Below, in pieces: positions 33,274 to 39,514 of a stretch of 46,121 nucleotides of DNA (the first letter of the stretch is position 1; each line of letters opens with the position of its first letter). Under the pieces are notes generated by a model. It did no database searches. It saw only the letters and a program-made list of their open reading frames with translations, and was not told the origin of the DNA. The position numbers and the translations under genes were made by a program. Origin of the DNA: a virus; the IMG/VR virus record IMGVR_UViG_3300018429_000062, positions 1-46,121 of that record. One strand, given 5' to 3'.

Positions 33274-34391
33274 TCGAATTCCTCCGCCCCTTCAGTTAGT
33301 GCCAACAGCGCAGCCTCATCAAACGGATTCAAGTGGAGCAACTGATGCGGCAACGCCACCAACTGCCCTCGATGGTCAATGCCCGCTGGCCTTCCAATTC
33401 CAGCTTCGATCAAGTCCTCCGGCAACATGCCGGCAAGACCGGACTGGATCTCGACTCGCGCCGCCTCGTTCCAGAGATGAATCGCGGCCGCAATTCGCGT
33501 CTGCGGATCCTCTAGAAACCAGTTGTGGAGAGTGGTCATTGCGATCGCGGTATAGCGCGCTTTGGCCCACCTGATCGAGAGCCCTGCCATCTGCTGCAGT
33601 GACCACTTGAATCCCACCTGGCCGTAACCCGGCGGCAAGTCGAGCCAAACGTTTCCCGTCTTATAAGAGATCATGTCGAAGGCCATCGGCAGCCACTTGA
33701 GCGGCTCGCCTTCGACGCGGCAGGAATAAACAAACTGCGTCCACCCAATCGAGGCGAGCGGCGGCGCCGGCGTCTCGATACCCTCGAAGTCGTTAAGCTC
33801 ATCTAGGCCGTAACGCTCAACCATCCACTTCCAGGCGGCGTTATCTTTTGCCACCCAGCCGAGCGTAACCGCCAACTGAAATGGGATCGGAATGTCTTCC
33901 AACTCAAACCTGCCCGGCGCCCACGAATAGATCTGCATACCGCGCACAGGAATCATTGGCAGACAGAAACCCGGATCGCGCTCCAAGACTTCAGCTAGTT
34001 CGATTTCTGGATCTACGACAAGCGGAAAGAAGTTGTCGGCGCCGTGAATGAGAAGGTAGAACTCGTGCTCGCGCTGGGTGGAGTAGAGTGGCGCTGTGGA
34101 GCGCGCGTAATGTTCCGGAAGCAGCGCGCCATAGATGGCCATCAAGTCCGCAGCCAGATGCAGACGCGCTTCATATACCTTTTGCCAGTCGAAACTGCCG
34201 ATGAACTGAGGACTTGCGAGGCCGCGCATCGCCGGCAGCGGACTGAGCGCCTCGAGATATTCAGCGGCGCCGAGCGGCGTGCGGGTCCGCATCCGGCCGA
34301 CTAGAAACGTAGTCGCGCGCCCAAGACTCACCAGCTCACGACTAGCGAGCAGATGTTCAGAGACTGACGATGTTGCGAGGGTAGTGCTCAT
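33270..34391 (-). CDS. PRTRC-cassette protein in the 'F' position (function unknown)
   Basis: 373 aa. Not recognised by motif. Sequence features: LGRATTFLVGRMRTRTPLGA near the N-terminus, FDWQKVYEARLHLAADLMAI, WAPGRFELEDIPIPFQLAVT, WKWMVERYGLDELNDFEGIE, and a helical C-terminal half (RWAKARYTAIAMTTLHNWFL). In PRTRC cassettes the usual order is E, C, F, B, A, ThiF. This gene lies between the C-like and B genes, so it is called F-like by synteny only. Coupled to neighbours by TAAATG upstream and ATGA downstream. Confidence 0.55.
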   Translation of the reverse strand: MSTTLATSSVSEHLLASRELVSLGRATTFLVGRMRTRTPLGAAEYLEALSPLPAMRGLASPQFIGSFDWQKVYEARLHLAADLMAIYGALLPEHYARSTAPLYSTQREHEFYLLIHGADNFFPLVVDPEIELAEVLERDPGFCLPMIPVRGMQIYSWAPGRFELEDIPIPFQLAVTLGWVAKDNAAWKWMVERYGLDELNDFEGIETPAPPLASIGWTQFVYSCRVEGEPLKWLPMAFDMISYKTGNVWLDLPPGYGQVGFKWSLQQMAGLSIRWAKARYTAIAMTTLHNWFLEDPQTRIAAAIHLWNEAARVEIQSGLAGMLPEDLIEAGIGRPAGIDHRGQLVALPHQLLHLNPFDEAALLALTEGAEEFE

Positions 34392-34649
34392 TTAGAAACC
34401 AATCGGCACAACCTGACTCGCCACGGGCGGCGCCTGTTGGCACCTCGCGAAGGCGTGCATCACCGCGCGCCCTTCCTTTTCACCGGCGACGATCGCCGCC
34501 TCGACGCGCGGCGACCGGAGCAGCTTCTCGATATCCTCGCGATGTCCGCGCGTCTCCATCTGCATCACTTCCGCCGCTAATTCGATTGCCGGATTCACAT
34601 ACTCCGGAGCCGCGGCGAGGGTTTCCAGAACTTCCTTCTGTGCGTTCAA
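34392..34649 (-). CDS. 85-aa helical PRTRC-operon protein, TTG start
   Basis: 85 aa from TTG at 34649, with GGAGGG seven bases upstream inside the previous gene's last codons. Helical: EVLETLAAAPEYVNPAIELA, GHREDIEKLLRSPRVEAAIV, GRAVMHAFARCQQAPP. Function unknown. Confidence 0.55.
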   Translation of the reverse strand: MNAQKEVLETLAAAPEYVNPAIELAAEVMQMETRGHREDIEKLLRSPRVEAAIVAGEKEGRAVMHAFARCQQAPPVASQVVPIGF

Positions 34650-34653
34650 GCTA

Positions 34654-34923
34654 TTACCCTCCAATCACACTGGGAAACTCTTCACTCTCGAGTTTCTTGT
34701 TCTTCTTAGCGGCCAACACCTCAGTCATGATCGCTTTCAGGTTTAGTCCACCGGAAAGCATGAGCATGAAGAGAAGGGGAACCAAGTCTGAGTCTTTCCG
34801 CGTCTCCAATGCGTCAGCGGCATCCATGGCCTGCTTACCCAATTCGCGGAGTTGGCCCGCCATTCGCGCGCGTTCGCGCTGGCTGAAGTCTGGCTCAAAT
34901 ATTGCGGGGGGGGGTTGACTCAT
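34654..34923 (-). CDS. 89-aa helical protein ending in Gly-Gly
   Basis: 89 aa. Predicted helical (SQRERARMAGQLRELGKQAM, DADLVPLL-type hydrophobic segment, LNLKAIMTEVLAAKKNKKLE), ending SVIGG. The terminal Gly-Gly is tempting next to E1/E2/JAB genes, but the GGAGGG that encodes it is also the ribosome-binding site of the next gene, so it may be coincidence. The start overlaps the end of the Ubl-like gene, and both run through a C9 homopolymer (34906-34914) whose loss of one base would fuse them. Confidence 0.55.
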   Translation of the reverse strand: MSQPPPAIFEPDFSQRERARMAGQLRELGKQAMDAADALETRKDSDLVPLLFMLMLSGGLNLKAIMTEVLAAKKNKKLESEEFPSVIGG

Positions 34924-35143
34924 CCTTCATCCTTCCGCCTTCATCGTTGCCTTTTCCCGTCCCGCGCTTCACCACGCTGGCGGTGTGCGCCGAGCCAGAG
35001 GCGCCCCCGCTAACGACGGTGATGATCGCATTCTCCACGTCAGGAAAATCGACGCTCAGCGCGGCCTTTATTGCTTCTGGGCCAGCTTTGATAATTGCAT
35101 CGTCCAGCGTGACGGGCTTGCCCTCGATGTTCACAACTCCCAT
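34895..35143 (-). CDS. Ubiquitin-like protein candidate (PRTRC protein C / Prok_Ub)
   Basis: 82 aa from the ATG at 35143 (GGAG eight bases upstream). An upstream TTG adds two residues. The size and pattern match PRTRC C: a first strand (GVVNIEGKPVTLDD), a helix (GPEAIKAALSVDF), PDVENAIITVVSGG, then a last strand VVKRGTGKG (58-65) ending in the small-residue tail expected of the family. Here a further 17 residues follow (NDEGGRMKDESTPPRNI), partly encoded by heptamer-like repeats; the JAB could trim this extension. Location between ParB/zinc genes and F-B-A-ThiF equals the PRTRC C position. The assignment is by pattern and synteny, so moderate. Confidence 0.62.
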   Translation of the reverse strand: MGVVNIEGKPVTLDDAIIKAGPEAIKAALSVDFPDVENAIITVVSGGASGSAHTASVVKRGTGKGNDEGGRMKDESTPPRNI

Positions 35144-35145
35144 TT

Positions 35146-35346
35146 TCAAATCTCCAGTTTCAAATCTGAGATTCCGCTACCAACCGTTGCCGTGCAACTG
35201 AATGAATCAACGCGTTTGCCAGAACCTGAGCAACGAAGTCCGGGCGCCCAGTCGTGACTTGATAGGTAATCAAAGCTGTCAAAGCCGGTATAGATTTCAA
35301 TTCGCTTATCACAGTCAGGGCAGTCTACTTTCGGATTTCTGACCAT
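35146..35346 (-). CDS. 66-aa zinc-ribbon protein
   Basis: 66 aa. VDCPDCDKRIEIYTGFDSF gives C-x2-C, and LRCSGSGKRVDSFSC gives two more Cys. The stop overlaps the region just before the Ubl start. Its C-terminal residues (SGISDLKLEI) derive from a repeat-like AAATCTC stretch. Function unknown. Confidence 0.58.
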   Translation of the reverse strand: MVRNPKVDCPDCDKRIEIYTGFDSFDYLSSHDWAPGLRCSGSGKRVDSFSCTATVGSGISDLKLEI

Positions 35347-35599
35347 CTTTCGCCTTGGCTCTCAGCGCCGCCAGCGCCGATTCCTTATGCTTCGGGCAAT
35401 AGTCGAGACTGACTCCCTTGCCTCGAATTCGCGTCGCGCACCGGCTGCACATTTTCTGATCGCAAGTCTTGCCGTCCCCCACTTCAAAGTCGCATTCAAG
35501 TTCAACCCACCGTTCGGCACATAGGCGGCATCTTGTTCGTCGGGCCCGGCTGCGACAAAGAAAGGACCCGTCGCCAAGGTTGATGCACTCGCGCGGCAT
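35315..35599 (-). CDS. Cross-brace-like zinc protein next to ParB
   Basis: 94 aa from the ATG at 35599, four bases after the ParB stop. Ligand-like series: C24-x2-C27-x8-C36-x9-C46-x4-C51-x2-C54-x13-C68-x2-H71, eight positions compatible with two zinc ions. Families of this pattern (CDxxxGDGKTCDQKMCSRC region) recur in phages beside ParB-like genes. RING-like or B-box-like behaviour would be interesting beside an E1/E2 pair, but nothing proves it. A longer upstream frame overlaps ParB and is rejected. Confidence 0.65.
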   Translation of the reverse strand: MPRECINLGDGSFLCRSRARRTRCRLCAERWVELECDFEVGDGKTCDQKMCSRCATRIRGKGVSLDYCPKHKESALAALRAKAKDGQKSESRLP

Positions 35600-35603
35600 G
35601 GCC

Positions 35604-36992
35604 TCACCGCTTCTTCGCTGGCTTTTTCTTCGCAGCCGCGGCTTTCTCCTGAGCGTTTTGCGAAGCCTTCCACCCCAGTCTCTTTCCGTTCTTCTTTGTC
35701 GGACGCGCGGGCGTACTCTTCGACTTTGGACTTTGGACTTTCGACGTTGGACCCTTCTCCCCCAGCGCCGCTGCAATCATCTCGATTACAGCTTCCGGCA
35801 TCCGCGGAACCTCTACAGACCCAATGAGCTTGCGCACTGCCTTCTCGCGATCGGTCGACGCGTTGACCGTAACGTTCACCCCTGGGACTTTCGGAATCCA
35901 CGCGAAGCTAAGCGTGAGCATTCGCCCTTTCAGCAAATCCTCAATCGCCACCTGCTTCTGCGGCGCCGGGAGCTCTGACACCCTGCCTGCATCAGCTGGC
36001 GGATCCGCAAACCGCCGCTTGTCCGTAACCTTCAGCTGTTCATCCGGAGCAGAGATCGAGGCCTGCCCAGTCGCCTTCTTCTTCGCGCCAATGTTCGCTG
36101 TGTTTCTAACCTTGCCGTCTCGGCCCTTCGTCACTCGCGGCGCCGGCGCAGCCGGGGCACTAGCCCGACCGTGAGAGAGGGCTCCACCTGCGGGCGAACT
36201 CGAAACGTTTGGAGTTGGGCCATTGAGCTCGCGTCGAAGTTTCGAAACAAACGGCTCGCTCGTCCGCGTCTTCTCCGCTATCCAGCCGTTCGACATTACG
36301 GACCATTCCGGATCCCTCAGCATCGTCAGCACGGCGTTGCGCTTCTGCTCGTTTGTGCGGGGCAGGCCGTGGCTCGCGTTCTCGCCAAGTGAAAACAAGA
36401 CTGCGTCGCGCTGTGTTCCCTGGCGAATTTCACACTCGGTCCGCGCCTGCCCGTTCCTTTCGTCCGCTGCAGTGCGATGAAAGCCGCGGCCCAGCCAATG
36501 ATTCTTGCCGTCATAGAAAACGATACTCGGCTTAAACTTCGCGCCTGCTTTCTTGTCCTCGGCGTAACGAGCCACGGTCGCCAGGTCCAGCCCTTCGCGC
36601 GGCTGAGTTCCGCCGTCTCGCCGAATTTTCTTTATCGCGAGCATCTGCCTGGGCGCGGCTGTCGCCGTCTCTTCTTCTCCCGGTTGCTGCCCACCGTCCT
36701 TCGCCAACTGCTTCACCCGCTTCTTAATCTTCACCCGCGAAACTTTCTTCCCTTCGCTGCGCGTTTGCAGAATCAGCGCGCCTTCAATCGCCTCGTCCAG
36801 GGTTTTCACCGGCGTCGTGGCCAACTGCAGCTTTTGATTGCTCACGAGGAAGAGGGGATTCTCCTGATCATCGTTCTTCACCCGGCGCTCGATCTTCCAG
36901 CCCGCGTCTTTCAATTCCGCCGGCAACGCGGCGCCCGCGAGCGAAGAGGCTGACTGTTGATTGCCTATTGCTGTTTCCTCACTAGCCGCCAT
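35604..36992 (-). CDS. ParB-like protein of the PRTRC cassette
   Basis: 462 aa. The ParB/sulfiredoxin-type domain spans about 115-205 (AIKKIRRDGGTQPREGLDLA, IVFYDGKNHWLGRGFHRTAA, LFSLGENASHGLPRTNEQKR). It is followed by an HTH (about 235-256, NGWIAEKTRTSEPFVSKLRR), then a long basic low-complexity linker. A small beta domain lies near 350-405 (LTLSFAWIPKVPGVNVTVNA). Residues 259-266 (PTPNVSSS) are encoded by an exact 20-bp palindrome copy, and ADPPADAGR by a REP-like sequence. The tail is lysine-rich. ParB is the namesake of the PRTRC cassette. It may bind DNA and set the cassette's specificity. Confidence 0.88.
   Translation of the reverse strand: MAASEETAIGNQQSASSLAGAALPAELKDAGWKIERRVKNDDQENPLFLVSNQKLQLATTPVKTLDEAIEGALILQTRSEGKKVSRVKIKKRVKQLAKDGGQQPGEEETATAAPRQMLAIKKIRRDGGTQPREGLDLATVARYAEDKKAGAKFKPSIVFYDGKNHWLGRGFHRTAADERNGQARTECEIRQGTQRDAVLFSLGENASHGLPRTNEQKRNAVLTMLRDPEWSVMSNGWIAEKTRTSEPFVSKLRRELNGPTPNVSSSPAGGALSHGRASAPAAPAPRVTKGRDGKVRNTANIGAKKKATGQASISAPDEQLKVTDKRRFADPPADAGRVSELPAPQKQVAIEDLLKGRMLTLSFAWIPKVPGVNVTVNASTDREKAVRKLIGSVEVPRMPEAVIEMIAAALGEKGPTSKVQSPKSKSTPARPTKKNGKRLGWKASQNAQEKAAAAKKKPAKKR
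35708..35750. repeat. Heptamer repeats in ParB C-terminus (GACTTTG units)
   Basis: Units GACTTTG / GACTTTC / GACGTTG repeat and encode PTSKVQSPKSK-like residues in the ParB tail. The same unit type occurs near 6187-6214. Confidence 0.7.
36197..36216. repeat. 20-bp palindrome, copy 3
   Basis: Exact AACTCGAAACGTTTGGAGTT inside the ParB-like gene, read as PTPNVSSS on the minus strand. Confidence 0.8.
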
Positions 36993-37119
36993 TCCTCTCG
37001 TCCTCCCTCACGCTGCCCGAGTACCGGATCGCGGTCTTGCGCGCGGCGATGCTTTCATTCATCACGCGAATCTTTCGCTGCCAATCCAGCTCTTCCGGCT
37101 GGGCAGGGGGGGCGGGCAC
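36982..37119 (-). CDS. Short ORF overlapping the ParB start (start uncertain)
   Basis: A frame open from at least 37197 reads TRRIWDWLNNLHLELPEDRQ, then APPAQPEELDWQRKIRVMNE and ends SVREDERNGG at TAG 36982-36984, overlapping the ParB ATG by 11 bp. The sequence looks protein-like and the overlap fits the operon style. The first standard start in frame is GTG at 37119 (45 aa). The upstream part may have been cut from its original start by the MITE at 37347-37587. Confidence 0.4.
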   Translation of the reverse strand: MPAPPAQPEELDWQRKIRVMNESIAARKTAIRYSGSVREDERNGG

Positions 37120-37317
37120 AGGTACCTCAGCAGCTTGCCTGTCCTCCGGAAGCTCGAGATGGAGATTGTTAAGCCAGTCCCAAATACGGCGCGTGTGTTT
37201 TGTTAGTCGTGGTAGGATGGGGTCAACCTCCTTACGTGGAGCGTTTGGGTTTTCGTTTGGCGCCAGGCTGGCCTTCCCGCAAAGACTTCCGCCGCCCTGG
37301 CGCTTTTCTTGTCAGAA

Positions 37318-37337
37318 CCACCTGCGTTAGCGGGTGG
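37318..37337. repeat. REP-like hairpin CCACCTGC-GTTA-GCGGGTGG
   Basis: An 8-bp stem (one wobble) with a GTTA loop, immediately left of the MITE target duplication. It reads PPANAGG in a minus-strand frame. Related copies are at 15409, 38885 and 39400. Confidence 0.7.
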
Positions 37338-37346
37338 GCTTGCTTT

Positions 37347-37587
37347 GGGAATTACATACCTGAGTCCCGCGTACCGGATTTCCACCGTCATGCAGCTTCA
37401 AGTGCGGTTCCTGCCGCGTGGTGGCAGTTACGACCATTACGCCGCAAGTCCTACCACCGCCGACTTATCCCGGATCGCTCCGGAGGCTTCCTAAGCTGTC
37501 ACCGCCAACCGTGTGTCCCGTGAGACCGTCCATAAAGGCGATTGATGTCTCCCCACACCGACTACGGGACTCAAGTATGTAATTCCC
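37347..37587. mobile_element. 241-bp MITE with 23-bp inverted repeats and 8-bp target duplication
   Basis: The left terminus GGGAATTACATAC-C-TGAGTCCCG (37347-37369) and the right terminus (37565-37587) are reverse complements with one mismatch. CTTGCTTT flanks the element on both sides (37339-37346 and 37588-37595), a perfect 8-bp target duplication. There is no transposase inside, so it must be mobilised in trans. The insertion point lies at the stop codon of the 83-aa gene (TAA at 37594-37596). It separates that gene from the ParB operon by almost 400 bp without a supported gene (37120-37593). Confidence 0.88.
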
Positions 37588-37593
37588 CTTGCT

Positions 37594-37845
37594 TTAGTCA
37601 GGTGGATCCAGCGCCAAATTCTCGACGCGCATATCAATCAGCACTCTGCGATCTGCATCGGCCTCGTTGCCAGTGCAATTGATAGCGACGCCCTTGCCTT
37701 CCGGCCATCGTGCAAGTTCCGCAAGAATGAGTCGCTTGACAGCATCTATCTGCAGTCCGGAGTCACCCTTGAAAGTCGTTGACGCACGCTCGACCCTCGC
37801 CGCGCAACCCTTGGGTGTCCCCGTCACTCGAATCGACCAGCTCAT
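37594..37845 (-). CDS. 83-aa phage protein of unknown function
   Basis: 83 aa: SWSIRVTGTPKGCAARVERA, IDAVKRLILAELARWPEGKG, GVAINCTGNEADADRRVLID. Small phage proteins beginning with SWSI-x-VTGTP recur in early regions, function unknown. It overlaps the HTH gene upstream by ATGA and ends at the MITE target site. Confidence 0.65.
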   Translation of the reverse strand: MSWSIRVTGTPKGCAARVERASTTFKGDSGLQIDAVKRLILAELARWPEGKGVAINCTGNEADADRRVLIDMRVENLALDPPD

Positions 37846-38240
37846 CCAGTTTTCCTTCCGCCGACGCCACTGAGAATTGATAGCTGACCGCTCTCGAGCA
37901 TTTCGGCAATCTTCGCTTCCTGAATCGAGGAGTAGCGAATAACGGTCGGGGCCAGTTGGACGCAGGGAATTTTCTTAGCGCGTCGTAGCCGGGCCAGCGT
38001 GTCTTTGGAGCATCCAATGCGATCGGCGAGCTGCGCCTCCGTGTACCAATTGAGTTCCGCGCGCGTCGCCTCTCGCTGCAGCCGGCGGTTCTCTTCCTGG
38101 GCATTCATGAGCGCATAGGTCGCGCGTCGCAGCATCCCGACAACGTCCCCTTCCACGTTGATTAATTCAGTCAAGAGCGCGTCGATCTCATCGCTGCTCC
38201 GGCTGTCTGCCGTATGCTGTCTGCCGTCTGCTTCCTTCAT
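37842..38240 (-). CDS. HTH (excisionase/MerR-like) DNA-binding protein
   Basis: 132 aa. A helical N-terminal half (EIDALLTELINVEGDVVGML, NAQEENRRLQREATRAEL) is followed by an HTH: NWYTEAQLADRIGCSKDTLA then RLRRAKKIPCVQLAPTVIRY, the helix-turn-helix-wing of excisionase-type proteins. The first dozen residues (EADGRQHTADSRS) come from a CTGTCTG-type heptamer block (38204-38232). It could be the excisionase or an early regulator. Overlaps both neighbours by ATGA. Confidence 0.7.
   Translation of the reverse strand: MKEADGRQHTADSRSSDEIDALLTELINVEGDVVGMLRRATYALMNAQEENRRLQREATRAELNWYTEAQLADRIGCSKDTLARLRRAKKIPCVQLAPTVIRYSSIQEAKIAEMLESGQLSILSGVGGRKTG
38204..38232. repeat. Heptamer repeat (CTGTCTG/CCGTATG units) at a gene start
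   Basis: It encodes the disordered first residues of the HTH protein. The same class lies at 38562-38605. Confidence 0.6.
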
Positions 38241-38554
38241 ACAAACGCCCTCAAGTCGTAAGACACGTGCACATCCACCGCCCGAACCGGGAAACCCAAA
38301 CTGGCAATTGCGTCGCGAGCTATCTTCGGCGCCACGCCAAACTTCTCAGCAATCCACGTCGCCAGTCGATCACTTTGCCCCTCGCTCAATTTCTCGATAT
38401 CGAGGCTGTACACCTCAACGTCGGCTTCATCCCCGAGGTTGGCAAGATGGGTTTGTGGAGATTTCAGAGGCACTGAGTCCTGCCCCAACACGCGCAGCCA
38501 ATCGTCGTAGCGCGGCGACTGCGGATTCAGGATGGCTTTAAATAGTTCCGGCAT
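38237..38554 (-). CDS. 105-aa early protein of unknown function
   Basis: 105 aa: ELFKAILNPQSPRYDDWLRV, VEVYSLDIEKLSEGQSDRLA, FGVAPKIARDAIASLGFPVR and the end VDVHVSYDLRAFV. It looks like a folded alpha/beta protein. The stop overlaps the HTH start (ATGA). No function assigned. Confidence 0.62.
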   Translation of the reverse strand: MPELFKAILNPQSPRYDDWLRVLGQDSVPLKSPQTHLANLGDEADVEVYSLDIEKLSEGQSDRLATWIAEKFGVAPKIARDAIASLGFPVRAVDVHVSYDLRAFV

Positions 38555-38557
38555 TTC

Positions 38558-38764
38558 TTAATTCTTCCGGCTGTTTGCTGTCTGCTGGTTGCTAGTTGCT
38601 TTTTCCCTCAGCCTCTTATTCAGCTTCACCAGTTGCAGGAATATCGCCACCAGCATCACGTCGATAAACACAATGCTCAGAGCCACCATGGCCCAAACGG
38701 CGAGCACATACATCAACGTGTCGCTCGGCGGCCCAGCTTGGAGTGCTGCAATCATCGCGAACAT
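38558..38764 (-). CDS. 68-aa single-span membrane protein
   Basis: 68 aa. One clear transmembrane segment (about 17-46, LMYVLAVWAMVALSIVFIDV) is followed by a basic tail (KLNKRLREKATSNQQ). The last residues (ATSNQQTANSRKN) are encoded by heptamer-type repeats (38562-38605). Could be a superinfection-exclusion protein, but nothing specific shows it. Confidence 0.5.
   Translation of the reverse strand: MFAMIAALQAGPPSDTLMYVLAVWAMVALSIVFIDVMLVAIFLQLVKLNKRLREKATSNQQTANSRKN
38562..38605. repeat. Heptamer repeats encoding a membrane protein tail
   Basis: Units TGTTTGC / TGTCTGC / TGGTTGC / TAGTTGC repeat at the end of the 68-aa gene. Confidence 0.65.
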
Positions 38765-38790
38765 AAGAACCTTCCTCCTGCTTACTGATT

Positions 38791-38870
38791 TTGGCGATGG
38801 CCCAATGCCTTGCGGATCATGAACCAGTTTCGTCGTTTCGCCGCGAACTAGCCGCTTGGGCCATCACCAA
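38791..38870. repeat. Inverted repeat, 15-bp arms (TTGGCGATGGCCCAA)
   Basis: Arms at 38791-38805 and 38856-38870 differ at one position and enclose about 50 bp. This belongs to the 750-bp stretch 38765-39514 that holds no supported gene and is made largely of inverted repeats. Confidence 0.65.
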
Positions 38871-38884
38871 AGCCTTTGTCAAAG

Positions 38885-38905
38885 CCACCCGCGTTAGTGG
38901 GGTGG
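38885..38905. repeat. REP-like hairpin (CCACCCGC-GTTA-GTGGGGTGG)
   Basis: Same GTTA-loop hairpin family as 37318-37337 and 39400-39419, in the gene-free stretch. Confidence 0.6.
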
Positions 38906-39127
38906 TCCCGACCCCCCATGTAATTGGCGGCGACTCAATGCTTGTCGGCTGTCTGCTTGGATTCAAACTGCCGCTCTTCAACTAGCCAAGCGCACGCGCG
39001 CTCTTGAGCCGCCACCAAACTTTTTGAGATCTTCAATCTCAAATTTCAAATCTGAATTGCCTGCGCCCTGCTCCCGCTTTCGCGGGCAACTGTCCGATAC
39101 GCAGGCTGCCGGGACCGGTCGGCATTT

Positions 39128-39259
39128 CAGAGAATGAAGCGGGGACCTGCGGGCGGGAGACTTTGGGGCCTTCGCCGGGGTCTTTCGGCAGGGATGGGTG
39201 ATCACTGTGGTCAGACTCAACGCTGGCGCCACCGCCCGCGGGTCCCCGCTTCTTCTCTG
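39128..39259. repeat. 132-bp inverted-repeat element (arms about 28 bp)
   Basis: The left arm 39128-39156 (containing AAGCGGGGACCTGCGGGCGG) and the right arm 39232-39259 are reverse complements with one mismatch and one base gap. The 75-bp interior has no gene. No target duplication was found, so it may be a large palindromic repeat rather than a recent insertion. Overlapping frames over this region are repeat artefacts. Confidence 0.65.
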
Positions 39260-39399
39260 TGTTCGTGGCGGAAGCTCGCGTCCTCAACCCCGCGCGCCTC
39301 GCCACGAACGAGGGCTCCAAACACGGCAAACCGGGGAGGTTCGCGCCGCATGCGCTGCACGCCCGAGCAACGCCTTGGAGCCACTCTTTCTTGTCAGAA

Positions 39400-39419
39400 C
39401 CGCCTGCGTTAGCGGGCGG
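39400..39419. repeat. REP-like hairpin CCGCCTGC-GTTA-GCGGGCGG
   Basis: A near-perfect 8-bp stem with a GTTA loop just downstream of the CII-like gene (39515). It could also act as its terminator, though no T-run follows. Confidence 0.65.
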
Positions 39420-39514
39420 GCCTAACAATAAATTTCAAAGAACTTTTGTCACTATAAAAACTAAGCGGGCGCTTGGTTCAGCCATCTCACCTACCGTTCC
39501 ACGCGCCCGCATCG

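Noticed and set aside
33642-33660. Further copy of the 20-bp palindrome at an AAACGTTT core
   Set aside because: Only the central core and one flank match; it encodes the plausible WLDLPPG of the F-like protein, so the match is probably chance.
37309-37494. 61-aa plus-strand frame through the MITE
   Set aside because: It starts in the REP-like hairpin and runs across the left terminal repeat. The sequence reflects the element, not a conserved protein that I can name.
39039-39428. 129-aa minus-strand frame in the repeat-rich gap
   Set aside because: It consists almost entirely of the REP-like hairpin, the 132-bp inverted repeat and AAATCTC-type repeats; low-complexity translation.
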